From Phycisphaerae bacterium (lineage in GTDB: Bacteria; Planctomycetota; Phycisphaerae; Phycisphaerales; SM1A02): DNA of 64,000 nt. The DNA is taken from the NCBI GenBank assembly GCA_016873275.1, contig VGXO01000002.1, forward strand, positions 1 through 64,000, read 5' to 3'. Positions 55,221-62,912 of the stretch are shown piece by piece; position 1 is the stretch's first letter, and every line of letters begins with the position of its first letter. The translations under genes were made by a program, and so were the position numbers. The notes beneath the pieces were generated by a model. It saw only the letters and a program-made list of their open reading frames with translations, did not search any database and was not told the DNA's origin.

Positions 55221-56297
55221 ATGCCGCAGCGACGCGTCGATGAGCTGCTTCGACTGTTTCTCGCCGAACTCGTCGGCGGCGGTCAGGCCGATCCTCCGGC
55301 GCTGCGGCGCGGTCTCGCCTCGCTCGACTCCGGCTCGCTCGACGGGCTTCGGTTCTCCGCCGATGCGAACCGCGTGCTGCCGGCGCTGGGCTTCGTGCTC
55401 GACCAGGGTCCGGACTCCGACCTCGTCCCGGATCGGCTCCGCACGCCCGCGGTGAACGCCTGGCGGGCGAACCGCCTCCGCAACCGCGCCATCGTGCTGC
55501 TCGCCGGTCGCGTGCAGAAGGTCCTCGAGTCGATCGGCGAGCGACCGATCCTCTACAAGGGAGTCCACTACCTCGACTGGCTCTGGCCCGACGTGGGCTC
55601 GCGGCGGCTCCAGGATCTTGATCTCGTGATGCCAGGCGCCGACGTCCCTCGCGCCATCGCGGCGCTGCGTCAACTCAGCTTCGAGCCGGTCGAGGAGCCG
55701 GCGAGCGATGCGATCCACCTCCGCCACCCGATGGGACTCGAGGTCGACCTGCATCATCGGTTCCAGATCTTCGAGGACCTGGACCCTTCCTCCGCCACGG
55801 TCGCCTACTCGCCTCGCCTCGACCCGACCCACCGATGGCGGGTCTTCGAGCCGGATCGGGAACTCGCGACGCTCATCCACCACCACTGCAGCGAGCACAT
55901 GGAAGCCGAGGGCGCGAGGCTCTGCTGGATCGCCGACCTCGCGCTCCGCCTCCGTGCCGCCGACGCGCAGGACCCCCGCCGGGTCCTTCCGCTCGTCGGC
56001 GACGAGCGGCGCCTCGCTCGCGCGGGATGGCTCATCGCGCTGATCGAGGAGTCGCTGGGCGTGCCGCTTCCCCGCTGGCGGGAGGCGCTTCCTCCCCCGC
56101 GGGACCGCGCGGACTGGGCGACCGCCATGGCGTCGAACCGCATGCTGCCCTTCGGGCTGCCGGGAGCGCGAGGATGGGCGAAGCTCCTGCTCGCGGGAAG
56201 CGGGATTCGACGCGCCCGATGGGGACCGCGACCTTCCCTCACAGACCTCCGACGCCTGCCGGCGGTGATGCGATCCCTCGGGTCGCCCTCCCGATAG
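55221..56297 (+). CDS. NTP_transf_5-family nucleotidyltransferase
   Basis: This 358-residue protein has the PF14907 pattern: a helical N-terminus, RPILYKGVHYLDWLWPD (KG motif), RRLQDLDLVMPGADV, with the D-D metal pair, MGLEVDLHHRFQIF, with a third acidic position, and ELATLIHHHCSEHMEAEGARLCWIADLALRL in pieces. These proteins occur beside HprK-like kinases and PqqD-like proteins in glycan and lasso-peptide-like clusters; their substrate is unknown. An alternative ATG at 55122, with GGAGAGG close by, would add a Leu/Pro-rich peptide coded by the 18-bp repeat and is less likely. Confidence 0.75.
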   Translation: MPQRRVDELLRLFLAELVGGGQADPPALRRGLASLDSGSLDGLRFSADANRVLPALGFVLDQGPDSDLVPDRLRTPAVNAWRANRLRNRAIVLLAGRVQKVLESIGERPILYKGVHYLDWLWPDVGSRRLQDLDLVMPGADVPRAIAALRQLSFEPVEEPASDAIHLRHPMGLEVDLHHRFQIFEDLDPSSATVAYSPRLDPTHRWRVFEPDRELATLIHHHCSEHMEAEGARLCWIADLALRLRAADAQDPRRVLPLVGDERRLARAGWLIALIEESLGVPLPRWREALPPPRDRADWATAMASNRMLPFGLPGARGWAKLLLAGSGIRRARWGPRPSLTDLRRLPAVMRSLGSPSR

Positions 56298-56527
56298 CCC
56301 CAGAGTCGAACCACGACGTCGGCGGTCTTGGACGAACCGACGCGCGACGCGGCGATGGGTCGAAGCGATCGCGGCAGGCGCTGCGTCCTCGGCGATCGGA
56401 AGGAACGCATCGTCCGAGAACGAGGAACCGCGAGCCTCGCGGCTCCACTCATGAACCTCGAACGGACGGACGATCGTCATCAATCATCGGGCTGATCCGG
56501 CAGGGCGACCGTTTCGACACGACCACC
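56298..56527. other. Intergenic gap inside the glycan locus
   Basis: No precursor-peptide-like frame or other gene is convincing. A hairpin GGAACCGCGAG-C-CTCGCGGCTCC lies at 56423-56445, and may attenuate or end transcription from the nucleotidyltransferase gene. No consensus promoter for the next gene was found. Confidence 0.3.
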
Positions 56528-58501
56528 ATGACCCCGCCGCCACCCACCCCGACATCCGGCGTCCCGATCGATCGACGCCGCGTCGCGGTGGTGATCCCGG
56601 TCTACGACCACGAGCGCTACGTCGAGGAGGCGATCGCAAGCGTGCTCGCGCAGACGCGACCGCCGGATCGACTGGTGGTCATCGACGACGGCTCGCGCGA
56701 CGGCTCGGTCGCGGCGGCGGAGCGGGCGATCGCATCGGCCGGCTCGATCGCCGTCGAGTTCCGCGTCCAGACCAACCGCGGCACCGCGCGGACCCTCAAC
56801 GAGACGATCGCGAAGCTCGACGAAGAGGTCGTCGGCATCCTCAACTCCGACGACGCCTGGCGGCCAACCCGCCTCGAGCGCCTGCTGCCGGAGCTCGACG
56901 CTCGTCATCCAAGCATCGTCTTCAGCGGCGTCGAGTGCTTCGGCGACGCCGAGCAGCCGGACCTCGCGATGTTCCCGCGATGGATGGAGATGTCGTTCGC
57001 CCTCGGGCGGTGCTTCCCGACGGTTGGCTTCAGCCTGCTCATCTCGAACATCGCGATGAGCACCGGCAACTTCCTGTTCACCCGGGACCTCCACCAGATC
57101 GCGGGCGGCTTCGACGAGTCGATGCCGATCTGCCACGACTGGCAGTTCCTGCTCGACGCGCTTCGCGTCACCGAGCCGAGGTTCGTTCCCGACCCGCTCT
57201 ATCGCTACCGCATCCACGGAACCAACACCTATCGGCGGCACGCGGATCCATCCGGCCGCGAGATGCGCCTCCTGCATCACGCCTACTTCTCCTGGGCGAC
57301 GGCGCCGACCGGCAATCCCCTCGCGCCGACGCCGCGGAACTTCCCGCGGTGGATGCCCTTCTTCGTTCCGGCGTGGCTCCGGTCCCTGCCCGCCGGCTGC
57401 CAGATGGTCCCGAAGCACCTGCTGCAGCTCGCCGCGGCATCGCGGGACGGCGACCATGCCCTCCCGATCGAGATCGAGCGAGAGTCGATCGCCGCATCGC
57501 TCGAGAGGCTCCGCCGCCAGCCGGACGCCTCGGACTCCCTGCCCCTCGATGCGGCTCGCGCGGCGGCGAGCCGACGGTGGTCGGCGACTCGCGACCGCGT
57601 GGCGACGCCGCCGCGTCCCGTGCCCGCCTCCGCGGGTTGGGCAGCGCGGTTCGGATGGGCTGGCGCCTCGACGACGGTCACCGCGCACTCCGTCGAGGTG
57701 CTCACGGACCTCGCCGACCTCACCGGTCTCGTCCCGGAGCCCCTCATCCTCGCCAACGGTCGCGCGGAACTCAACGCACTGCATGATCGGGAGGTGTTCG
57801 TGCAGGAGCAGTACCGCGTCTTTGCATGCCGGGAGGACCGCCTGATCTGGATGGCGTTGACCCTCGGCGAGTTCCTGGCCCGACACGCCGCCTGCCCCCT
57901 GCTCCACGCCGCGTCGATCGAGTTCGACGGTCGAGTCGCGCTGCTCTGCGGCCCGCCATTCGCCGGCAAGTCGACGACCACCCTTGGCGCGATCGCGCGA
58001 GGACTGCGCGTCCTCGGCGACGATCAAGTGCGGGTGGCGGAGGGCACGCCGCTCGTGCAGCCGCTGCCGCGTCCGGTAAAGCTGCGGGTGCCGCTCGATG
58101 CGCCGCTTCCCGAAGGCGTCCGGGAGGTCGATCGCCCCGTGCGCGGCATGCTTGAGGACGAGGAGACGCTCATGTTGCGCCGACTTGGAACCGTCTCGCC
58201 GGAGGCCTGGCTGCCGGTGGCGGCGATCTTTCATCTGACGCGGAGCGACGGCGCGGGCTGCACGCAAGCCCGGATCGACGCCTCCGCGGCTCGCTCCCTG
58301 CTCGCGTCGCAGCTGCGCGGCCCCGCTGCCGAAGACCCGCGGGCGCTCGACACCAGCCACGCCGGACTGCTCGAGGTCCCACACTTCAGCCTCGCGGTCG
58401 GCGCTGATCGCACCGACGAGGCACTTGATCTGATCGAACGAACGATGCGAACCCTCGCCGGCGACGACCGGCATGCCTCCTGCTGGAAGCCGCTTCGATG
58501 A
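56528..58501 (+). CDS. GT2 glycosyltransferase fused to an HprK-like kinase domain
   Basis: This is a 657-residue two-domain protein. Residues 18-250 form a family-2 glycosyltransferase: VAVVIPVYDHERYVEEAI, LVVIDDGSRDGS, VVGILNSDDAWRPTRLE (the DxD equivalent is SDD), and SMPICHDWQFLLDALR. After a linker, residues 400-640 resemble HPr-kinase-related proteins: CPLLHAASIEFDGRVALLCG, P-loop GPPFAGKST at 475-483, RVLGDDQVRV and QPLPRPVKLRVPL. HprK relatives in such clusters phosphorylate unknown targets. The fusion ties the kinase to sugar transfer. The stop overlaps the PqqD-like ATG by 4 bases. Confidence 0.82.
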   Translation: MTPPPPTPTSGVPIDRRRVAVVIPVYDHERYVEEAIASVLAQTRPPDRLVVIDDGSRDGSVAAAERAIASAGSIAVEFRVQTNRGTARTLNETIAKLDEEVVGILNSDDAWRPTRLERLLPELDARHPSIVFSGVECFGDAEQPDLAMFPRWMEMSFALGRCFPTVGFSLLISNIAMSTGNFLFTRDLHQIAGGFDESMPICHDWQFLLDALRVTEPRFVPDPLYRYRIHGTNTYRRHADPSGREMRLLHHAYFSWATAPTGNPLAPTPRNFPRWMPFFVPAWLRSLPAGCQMVPKHLLQLAAASRDGDHALPIEIERESIAASLERLRRQPDASDSLPLDAARAAASRRWSATRDRVATPPRPVPASAGWAARFGWAGASTTVTAHSVEVLTDLADLTGLVPEPLILANGRAELNALHDREVFVQEQYRVFACREDRLIWMALTLGEFLARHAACPLLHAASIEFDGRVALLCGPPFAGKSTTTLGAIARGLRVLGDDQVRVAEGTPLVQPLPRPVKLRVPLDAPLPEGVREVDRPVRGMLEDEETLMLRRLGTVSPEAWLPVAAIFHLTRSDGAGCTQARIDASAARSLLASQLRGPAAEDPRALDTSHAGLLEVPHFSLAVGADRTDEALDLIERTMRTLAGDDRHASCWKPLR

Positions 58502-58911
58502 CCAATCACCTGAAATCCAACGTCGCCCGATTCCCCAGCGAGACCATCGAAGGCGAGACGATCCTCATCGACTCCGAGAAGGGCGTCGTCCTACTCCTCG
58601 TCGGATCCGCTCCGTGGATCTGGACGCGGTTCGACCAGGGCGCAGACCGCGACGCCGTGATCGCCGAACTCGCCGCGGCCTACGGCGCCTCCGCCGCGTC
58701 CGAATGCTCGACGTTCATCGAGTCCATGATCGCGGCCGAACTGCTCGGCCCGGCGGCCGAGGCGAAGTCGGACCCCTATCCCTTGCCGGAGTCGTACACG
58801 CCCCCGTCGATGGAGACCTTCGAGGACATCTCCGAGATCATCATGATGGACCCGATCCACGAGGTGGATCCGAACGCGGGCTGGCCGAACCGGGACACCC
58901 GCGATCACTGA
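58498..58911 (+). CDS. PqqD-like (RRE-type) protein with acidic C-terminal tail
   Basis: This is a 137-residue protein. Residues 1-82 follow the PqqD pattern, a winged-helix peptide-binding fold: SETIEGETILIDSEKGVVLLL, in pieces, then APWIWTRFDQGADRDAVIAEL and STFIESMIAAELL. In RiPP pathways such domains hold the precursor leader. Residues 85-137 are an unusual tail: PYPLPESYTPPSMETFED, ISEIIMMDPIHEVDPNAGW and a final PNRDTRDH. The tail is acidic with aromatic and Gly-Trp-Pro elements and could be a docking segment or itself a substrate. The ATG overlaps the kinase stop, so both are made together. Confidence 0.75.
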   Translation: MTNHLKSNVARFPSETIEGETILIDSEKGVVLLLVGSAPWIWTRFDQGADRDAVIAELAAAYGASAASECSTFIESMIAAELLGPAAEAKSDPYPLPESYTPPSMETFEDISEIIMMDPIHEVDPNAGWPNRDTRDH

Positions 58912-58954
58912 ACTGCGCCGCGACCGCGGAGCACCGACGCCTTCAGGATCCGTG

Positions 58955-60058
58955 ATGGACACCTTCGACACGCCGGTCGCGATCGTCCTGTTCAACCGCC
59001 CGCGGCGGGTGGCCGAACTGATCGAGCGACTCCGCTCCTCGAAGCCGCGCCGGATCTTCGCGATCGCCGACGGCCCTCGCGCCGACCGCGAGGGCGAACG
59101 CGAACGCTGCGAGGCGGCCCGCGCTGCGCTCGACGCCATCGACTGGTCCTGCGAGATCGTCCGTGAGTTCGCCGCCTCGAACCTCGGTTGCGACGATCGG
59201 CTCGAACAGGGACTCGACTGGCTGTTCGATCGCGTCGATCGCGCGATCGTGCTGGAAGACGACATTCGTCCCTCGCCCCGCTTCCTGCCATGGGCGATCT
59301 CGATGCTCGATCGATATGGGGACGATCCGGATTTCTCGATCGCGAGCGGGCACAACGCGCTCGGGGCCTGGGGCGATCAGGACGCCGATCACCTGCGGGC
59401 CCGACGTGGCAGCATCTGGGGCTGGGCGACCACCGCCCGATCATGGCGGCGAAGCCGGGCGATCGATCTCTCGACGCTCGACGCCGGAGTCGACGCCTGT
59501 CTCGGCCTCGCGGATCTCGATCCGCTGCTCGCCGAGCATTGCCGGCTGATCGTCGCCGAGGCGCGCCGCGTGCGACGTCTCGCGTGGGACACCTCCTTCT
59601 CGGTGCGGACGATCCTCGACGGGCGGATCGCCGCGGTCTCCTCGGTCAATCTCGTCGAGAACACCGGCATCGGAGCCGACGCCACCCGAACCACGTTCGC
59701 CGGCGACTTCGTCGCGACACTGCCAGCGAGCGATCGCACACCGGTTCGGGACGGAACGCCCGGCGGTCTCGATCCCCTCTACGACCGCCGCTCGCTGATG
59801 GCGGAGCTTCTCGGTCGATGCAGGCAACCGAAGATGGCGGGCCATCTGGCTCGGCTTCTACAGTCCAATCCCGCCGCCCCGATCGATGCGGCGACCCGAC
59901 TGCACCTCGCGCCGTTCTCACATCCAGAGGAGTCGATCGCGATCCTCGATCACCTCGCTGAGCACGGCGCCTCGTCGAGGTCCCTTGAGGAGATCCGATC
60001 GAAGCTCCGCGGCATGTCAAGTGCCGTGGGCAGCGCCGTGCACGGGAGCGACCGATGA
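58955..60058 (+). CDS. GT-A-fold glycosyltransferase
   Basis: This 367-residue protein begins VAIVLFNRPRRVAELIERL, with RRIFAIADGPR, ASNLGCDDRLEQGLDWLF, and DRAIVLEDDIRPSPRFLPW, where LEDD is the metal-binding D-D of GT-A enzymes. The pattern resembles GT13-like or hemolysin-HlpA-type nucleotide-sugar transferases: a front-end N-(R/x)P, a back-end E-DD-. SIWGWATTARSWRR is typical of this group. The C-terminal 100 residues are helical. Sugar and acceptor are unknown. A GTG three bases upstream is a possible start; AGGA precedes the ATG. The next gene overlaps by ATGA. Confidence 0.8.
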   Translation: MDTFDTPVAIVLFNRPRRVAELIERLRSSKPRRIFAIADGPRADREGERERCEAARAALDAIDWSCEIVREFAASNLGCDDRLEQGLDWLFDRVDRAIVLEDDIRPSPRFLPWAISMLDRYGDDPDFSIASGHNALGAWGDQDADHLRARRGSIWGWATTARSWRRSRAIDLSTLDAGVDACLGLADLDPLLAEHCRLIVAEARRVRRLAWDTSFSVRTILDGRIAAVSSVNLVENTGIGADATRTTFAGDFVATLPASDRTPVRDGTPGGLDPLYDRRSLMAELLGRCRQPKMAGHLARLLQSNPAAPIDAATRLHLAPFSHPEESIAILDHLAEHGASSRSLEEIRSKLRGMSSAVGSAVHGSDR

Positions 60059-60729
60059 CCGTGCCCGTCACCGCCATCGTGCCGGTGCGGAACGGGGCTT
60101 CGCATCTGGCGAAGGCCCTCGCCTCGATCGCCGAAGCGACGGTCGCGGAGACGATCGTCATCGACGGAGGATCGAACGACGGCTCGATCGAGATCGCCCG
60201 TGGCTCGCGTGGCGTGCGGCTGCTGCATCAACGCTCGCGAGGTCTCGCGGCGGCTCGCAACGAGGCGATCGCGGCCGCCACGCAACCGTTCATCGCCTTC
60301 TGCGACGCCGACGACCGCTGGGAATCCGCAGGTCTCGCGTCGCTGCACGACGCGCTCGCCGCCGCACCGGATCGCCTCGCGGCGATCGGGCTGGTCATGC
60401 CGGTCGCGCTCCACGGCGACGTGGCCACCGACGCCCAACGAGATCGGATCGGGACGCCGCTTCCCGGATTCACGCCGGGCGCCATGCTGGCCCGACGCGA
60501 CGCCTTCGAAGCGATCGGCGGCTTCGACGAGTCGCTCGAGATCGGGGCCGACAGCGACTGGTTCGTTCGCCTCGTGCAGTCGGGCCTTGGGCCCGTCCGC
60601 GTCGATCGACTCGTGCTCCGCAAGGGCATGCGGTCGACGAGCCTGTCCGCCGACGTCGAGCGCTACCGATGCGAGTGGCTCCGCATCGCCGCGGGCTACC
60701 TGCGTCGCCGCCGCGAGAGCACGCCGTGA
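60055..60729 (+). CDS. Family-2 glycosyltransferase
   Basis: This compact 224-residue GT2 enzyme has VTAIVPVRNGASHLAKAL, ETIVIDGGSNDGS, RGLAAARNEAIAAAT, FIAFCDADDRWE (metal-binding DAD) and GGFDESLEIGADSDWFVRL, with the acceptor-side E-D. It ends soon after the core fold, with no membrane anchor. It should add one sugar to a lipid-linked or protein-bound glycan in the cytoplasm. It overlaps both neighbours by 4 bases (ATGA before, GTGA after) in a tightly coupled run. Confidence 0.88.
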   Translation: MTVPVTAIVPVRNGASHLAKALASIAEATVAETIVIDGGSNDGSIEIARGSRGVRLLHQRSRGLAAARNEAIAAATQPFIAFCDADDRWESAGLASLHDALAAAPDRLAAIGLVMPVALHGDVATDAQRDRIGTPLPGFTPGAMLARRDAFEAIGGFDESLEIGADSDWFVRLVQSGLGPVRVDRLVLRKGMRSTSLSADVERYRCEWLRIAAGYLRRRRESTP

Positions 60730-62138
60730 GGCTGCTTCACGTCATTCCCCGGTTCATCGGTGGTGGTCCCGAACGGGATCTTCTGGCGATGATCGCCGCG
60801 TGGCGTGCGGTCGGACTCGCGAGCGAGCACGAGGTCCTCGTGCTCGATCGTCCGATCTCCGCCCCGTTGCTGCTTCGTGCGAAGCGGCTTGGAGCACACG
60901 TCCACGGACGTTGCGATGCGGCGACGCTCGATCATGCGATCGAACAGGCCGACGTCGTCTCGATCGACTACTGGAACCATCCCCTCCTGCTCGACGCGAT
61001 GCGCCGTTCCTGGCCGGCCGCCCGCATCCTCGTCCGGACGGCGGTTCGGGGCACCACGCGACCGCATGTCGCCACCGCCGAGCTCGGCGACTTCGCCGAT
61101 CGCCTGCTGGCGTCGAGCCCGCGGACCCTGGCTTCTCCTGCTGCGGAGGCGATCCGCCATCGCGGCGGCATCGCCGAGTGGTCGCCGGCCCTTGCGGACA
61201 TGTCCCGCCTCGACCACTTCCGGCCCACACCGCACGACGGCTTCCGCATCGGGCACGTGGGCCTCGTAGGACCAGCCAAGCTCCATCCACGCTTCGCGAA
61301 ACTATGCGCGGCGGTGCATCGTCCGAACGTGGGCTTCGACGTCTTCGGACCGGGTCACCTCGACGAGCTGCGGCAACGATTCCATGAACTCGGTCTCGCG
61401 GAGCGCGCGATCGTCCACGGGCCCACCGAGGATCTCGCCTCGGCCTTCGCCGGACTCGACGCGATCGGGCATCCGCTCGCCCCGGAGGGGTATTCCACCA
61501 GCGAGAAGTCGGTGCAGGAGGCGATGTGGGTGGGACTGCCGGTCGTCGTCCTCGCGGGAACCGGCGCCGACGACCTCATCACGCACGACGTCACCGGACT
61601 CGTCGCGGCGGACGAGCACGAGTACCCGCGCCAGCTCGAGCGACTCGTGGACGATGGGTCGCTGCGGCGTCGTCTTGGCGAGAACGCCAGGTCCCACGCC
61701 CGCGAACACTTCGATCCCGATCGCAACGCCCGTCGCTTCCGCGCGATCTTCGAGTCGATGCTCGACCACCCCAAGCGCGAGCGGGAACCGCTTCCGGGCG
61801 CCGGCGAGCCGGCGGCGAGGCGCTTCGTGCAGTCGATGGGCCACCTCGCCGGTCCCTTCGCGATCTCGCTCGCCGGCGCTTCGGTGCACGGCGGTCCGGC
61901 GGTCGCCGCCGCCGAGTCCGAGATCGCCGCCTCGCCGGGCGTCGTCGCCGACGCGGAAGGCGGCGTGATCCACCACCGCAACACCTTCTCCGACGATCCG
62001 CACCTTCGGATGTGGAGCAGCCTGATCGCCGAGCACCGTGGCGATCATGCCCTCGCCGCGGGCGAGCGTGCCTTCGCCGTCGAGCGCGGCGTGCATCCGG
62101 TGTTCCGGCCCGCTCGGGCACCGGTGGACGGCTCCTGA
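60726..62138 (+). CDS. GT4-type glycosyltransferase with C-terminal extension
   Basis: This 470-residue GT-B enzyme has N-terminal RLLHVIPRFIGGGPERDLLA, GHVGLVGPAKLHPRFAKL, VGFDVFGPGHLDELRQRF, and the donor-binding block YSTSEKSVQEAMWVGLPVVVL, with LAPEGYSTSEKS in place of the usual E-fG. The classic fold ends at about residue 360 (HAREHFDPDRNARRFRAIF). Then 100 residues follow with no recognised domain (SMGHLAGPFAISLAGASVHG, FSDDPHLRMWSSLIAEH). The GTG start overlaps the preceding stop. Sugar and acceptor are unknown. Confidence 0.82.
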   Translation: MRLLHVIPRFIGGGPERDLLAMIAAWRAVGLASEHEVLVLDRPISAPLLLRAKRLGAHVHGRCDAATLDHAIEQADVVSIDYWNHPLLLDAMRRSWPAARILVRTAVRGTTRPHVATAELGDFADRLLASSPRTLASPAAEAIRHRGGIAEWSPALADMSRLDHFRPTPHDGFRIGHVGLVGPAKLHPRFAKLCAAVHRPNVGFDVFGPGHLDELRQRFHELGLAERAIVHGPTEDLASAFAGLDAIGHPLAPEGYSTSEKSVQEAMWVGLPVVVLAGTGADDLITHDVTGLVAADEHEYPRQLERLVDDGSLRRRLGENARSHAREHFDPDRNARRFRAIFESMLDHPKREREPLPGAGEPAARRFVQSMGHLAGPFAISLAGASVHGGPAVAAAESEIAASPGVVADAEGGVIHHRNTFSDDPHLRMWSSLIAEHRGDHALAAGERAFAVERGVHPVFRPARAPVDGS

Positions 62139-62188
62139 GCGTTCCGGCGACCGCCCATGCCGCGCATCCTCCCCCACGAGCTTCCTCC

Positions 62189-62857
62189 ATGAACGACGCC
62201 CGACGCTATCACGGACTGCACGGTCTCGACCTGAAGATGCGGCGGCATCTCGACTTCGACCGAGGGTACTTCGTCGAGGTCGGCGCCAACGACGGGGTGT
62301 CCCAATCCAACACGCTTCACTACGAGCGGCACCGCGGCTGGCGAGGCGTGCTCGTCGAGCCCTCGCATGCAAACTACTTCAAGTGCCGCGCGAACCGCTC
62401 GCCCGAGACTCGGGTCTTCTGCGCGGCGTGCGTCCCGTTCGGATACACGGAGCGCTTCGTGCCGATGCTCTACGCGAACCTGATGTCGGTCTCGGAGCTC
62501 GATGGATCGGATCTCCCTGATCCACACGAGCATGTCGAGAGCGGGCGGAAGTACCTCGCGCCTCAGGAGGACGTGATCGCCTACGGCGCGATCCCTCGGA
62601 CACTGAACGAGATCCTGCTCGAGGCCGACGCACCCGAGCTTGTCGACTTCTTTTCGCTCGACGTCGAAGGTTCGGAGCTCGCGGTGCTGCAGGGCATCGA
62701 CCACGCAAGGTTCCGCTTCCGGCATCTCCTCGTCGAGTGCCGCGGTCTGCCTCGGATGGACGCCTTCCTCGCGTCGCACGGCTACCGGCATCTCGAGCAG
62801 CTCTCCGAACACGACCATCTCTTCGTGGACGCACGACGCTCGCCGACGTCGCCATGA
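62189..62857 (+). CDS. FkbM-family methyltransferase
   Basis: This 222-residue SAM methyltransferase of the FkbM type shows GYFVEVGANDGVSQSNTLHYE, in pieces (the GA-DG motif I), GWRGVLVEPSHANYFKC, and FFSLDVEGSELAVLQGID, the EG-E motif typical of the family. FkbM-like enzymes O-methylate sugars or polyketides and are common in glycan clusters. It follows the GT4 gene by 50 bases and closes the locus. The start ATG lies after a CT-rich stretch without a ribosome binding site. Confidence 0.9.
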   Translation: MNDARRYHGLHGLDLKMRRHLDFDRGYFVEVGANDGVSQSNTLHYERHRGWRGVLVEPSHANYFKCRANRSPETRVFCAACVPFGYTERFVPMLYANLMSVSELDGSDLPDPHEHVESGRKYLAPQEDVIAYGAIPRTLNEILLEADAPELVDFFSLDVEGSELAVLQGIDHARFRFRHLLVECRGLPRMDAFLASHGYRHLEQLSEHDHLFVDARRSPTSP

Positions 62858-62872
62858 CCGTCGGCTCGACGG
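62858..62872. terminator. Small hairpin at the end of the glycan locus
   Basis: CCGTCG-GCT-CGACGG directly follows the FkbM stop codon, between convergent genes. It is short and lacks a U-tract. Confidence 0.35.
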
Positions 62873-62912
62873 ACTGCCGCGCCGCGATCCCTCGGTTCCG
62901 ACTCGACCGAAC

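Noticed and set aside
56298-56527. A RiPP precursor peptide before the kinase gene
   Set aside because: I looked on both strands for a short frame with a ribosome binding site and a leader-core look and found none.
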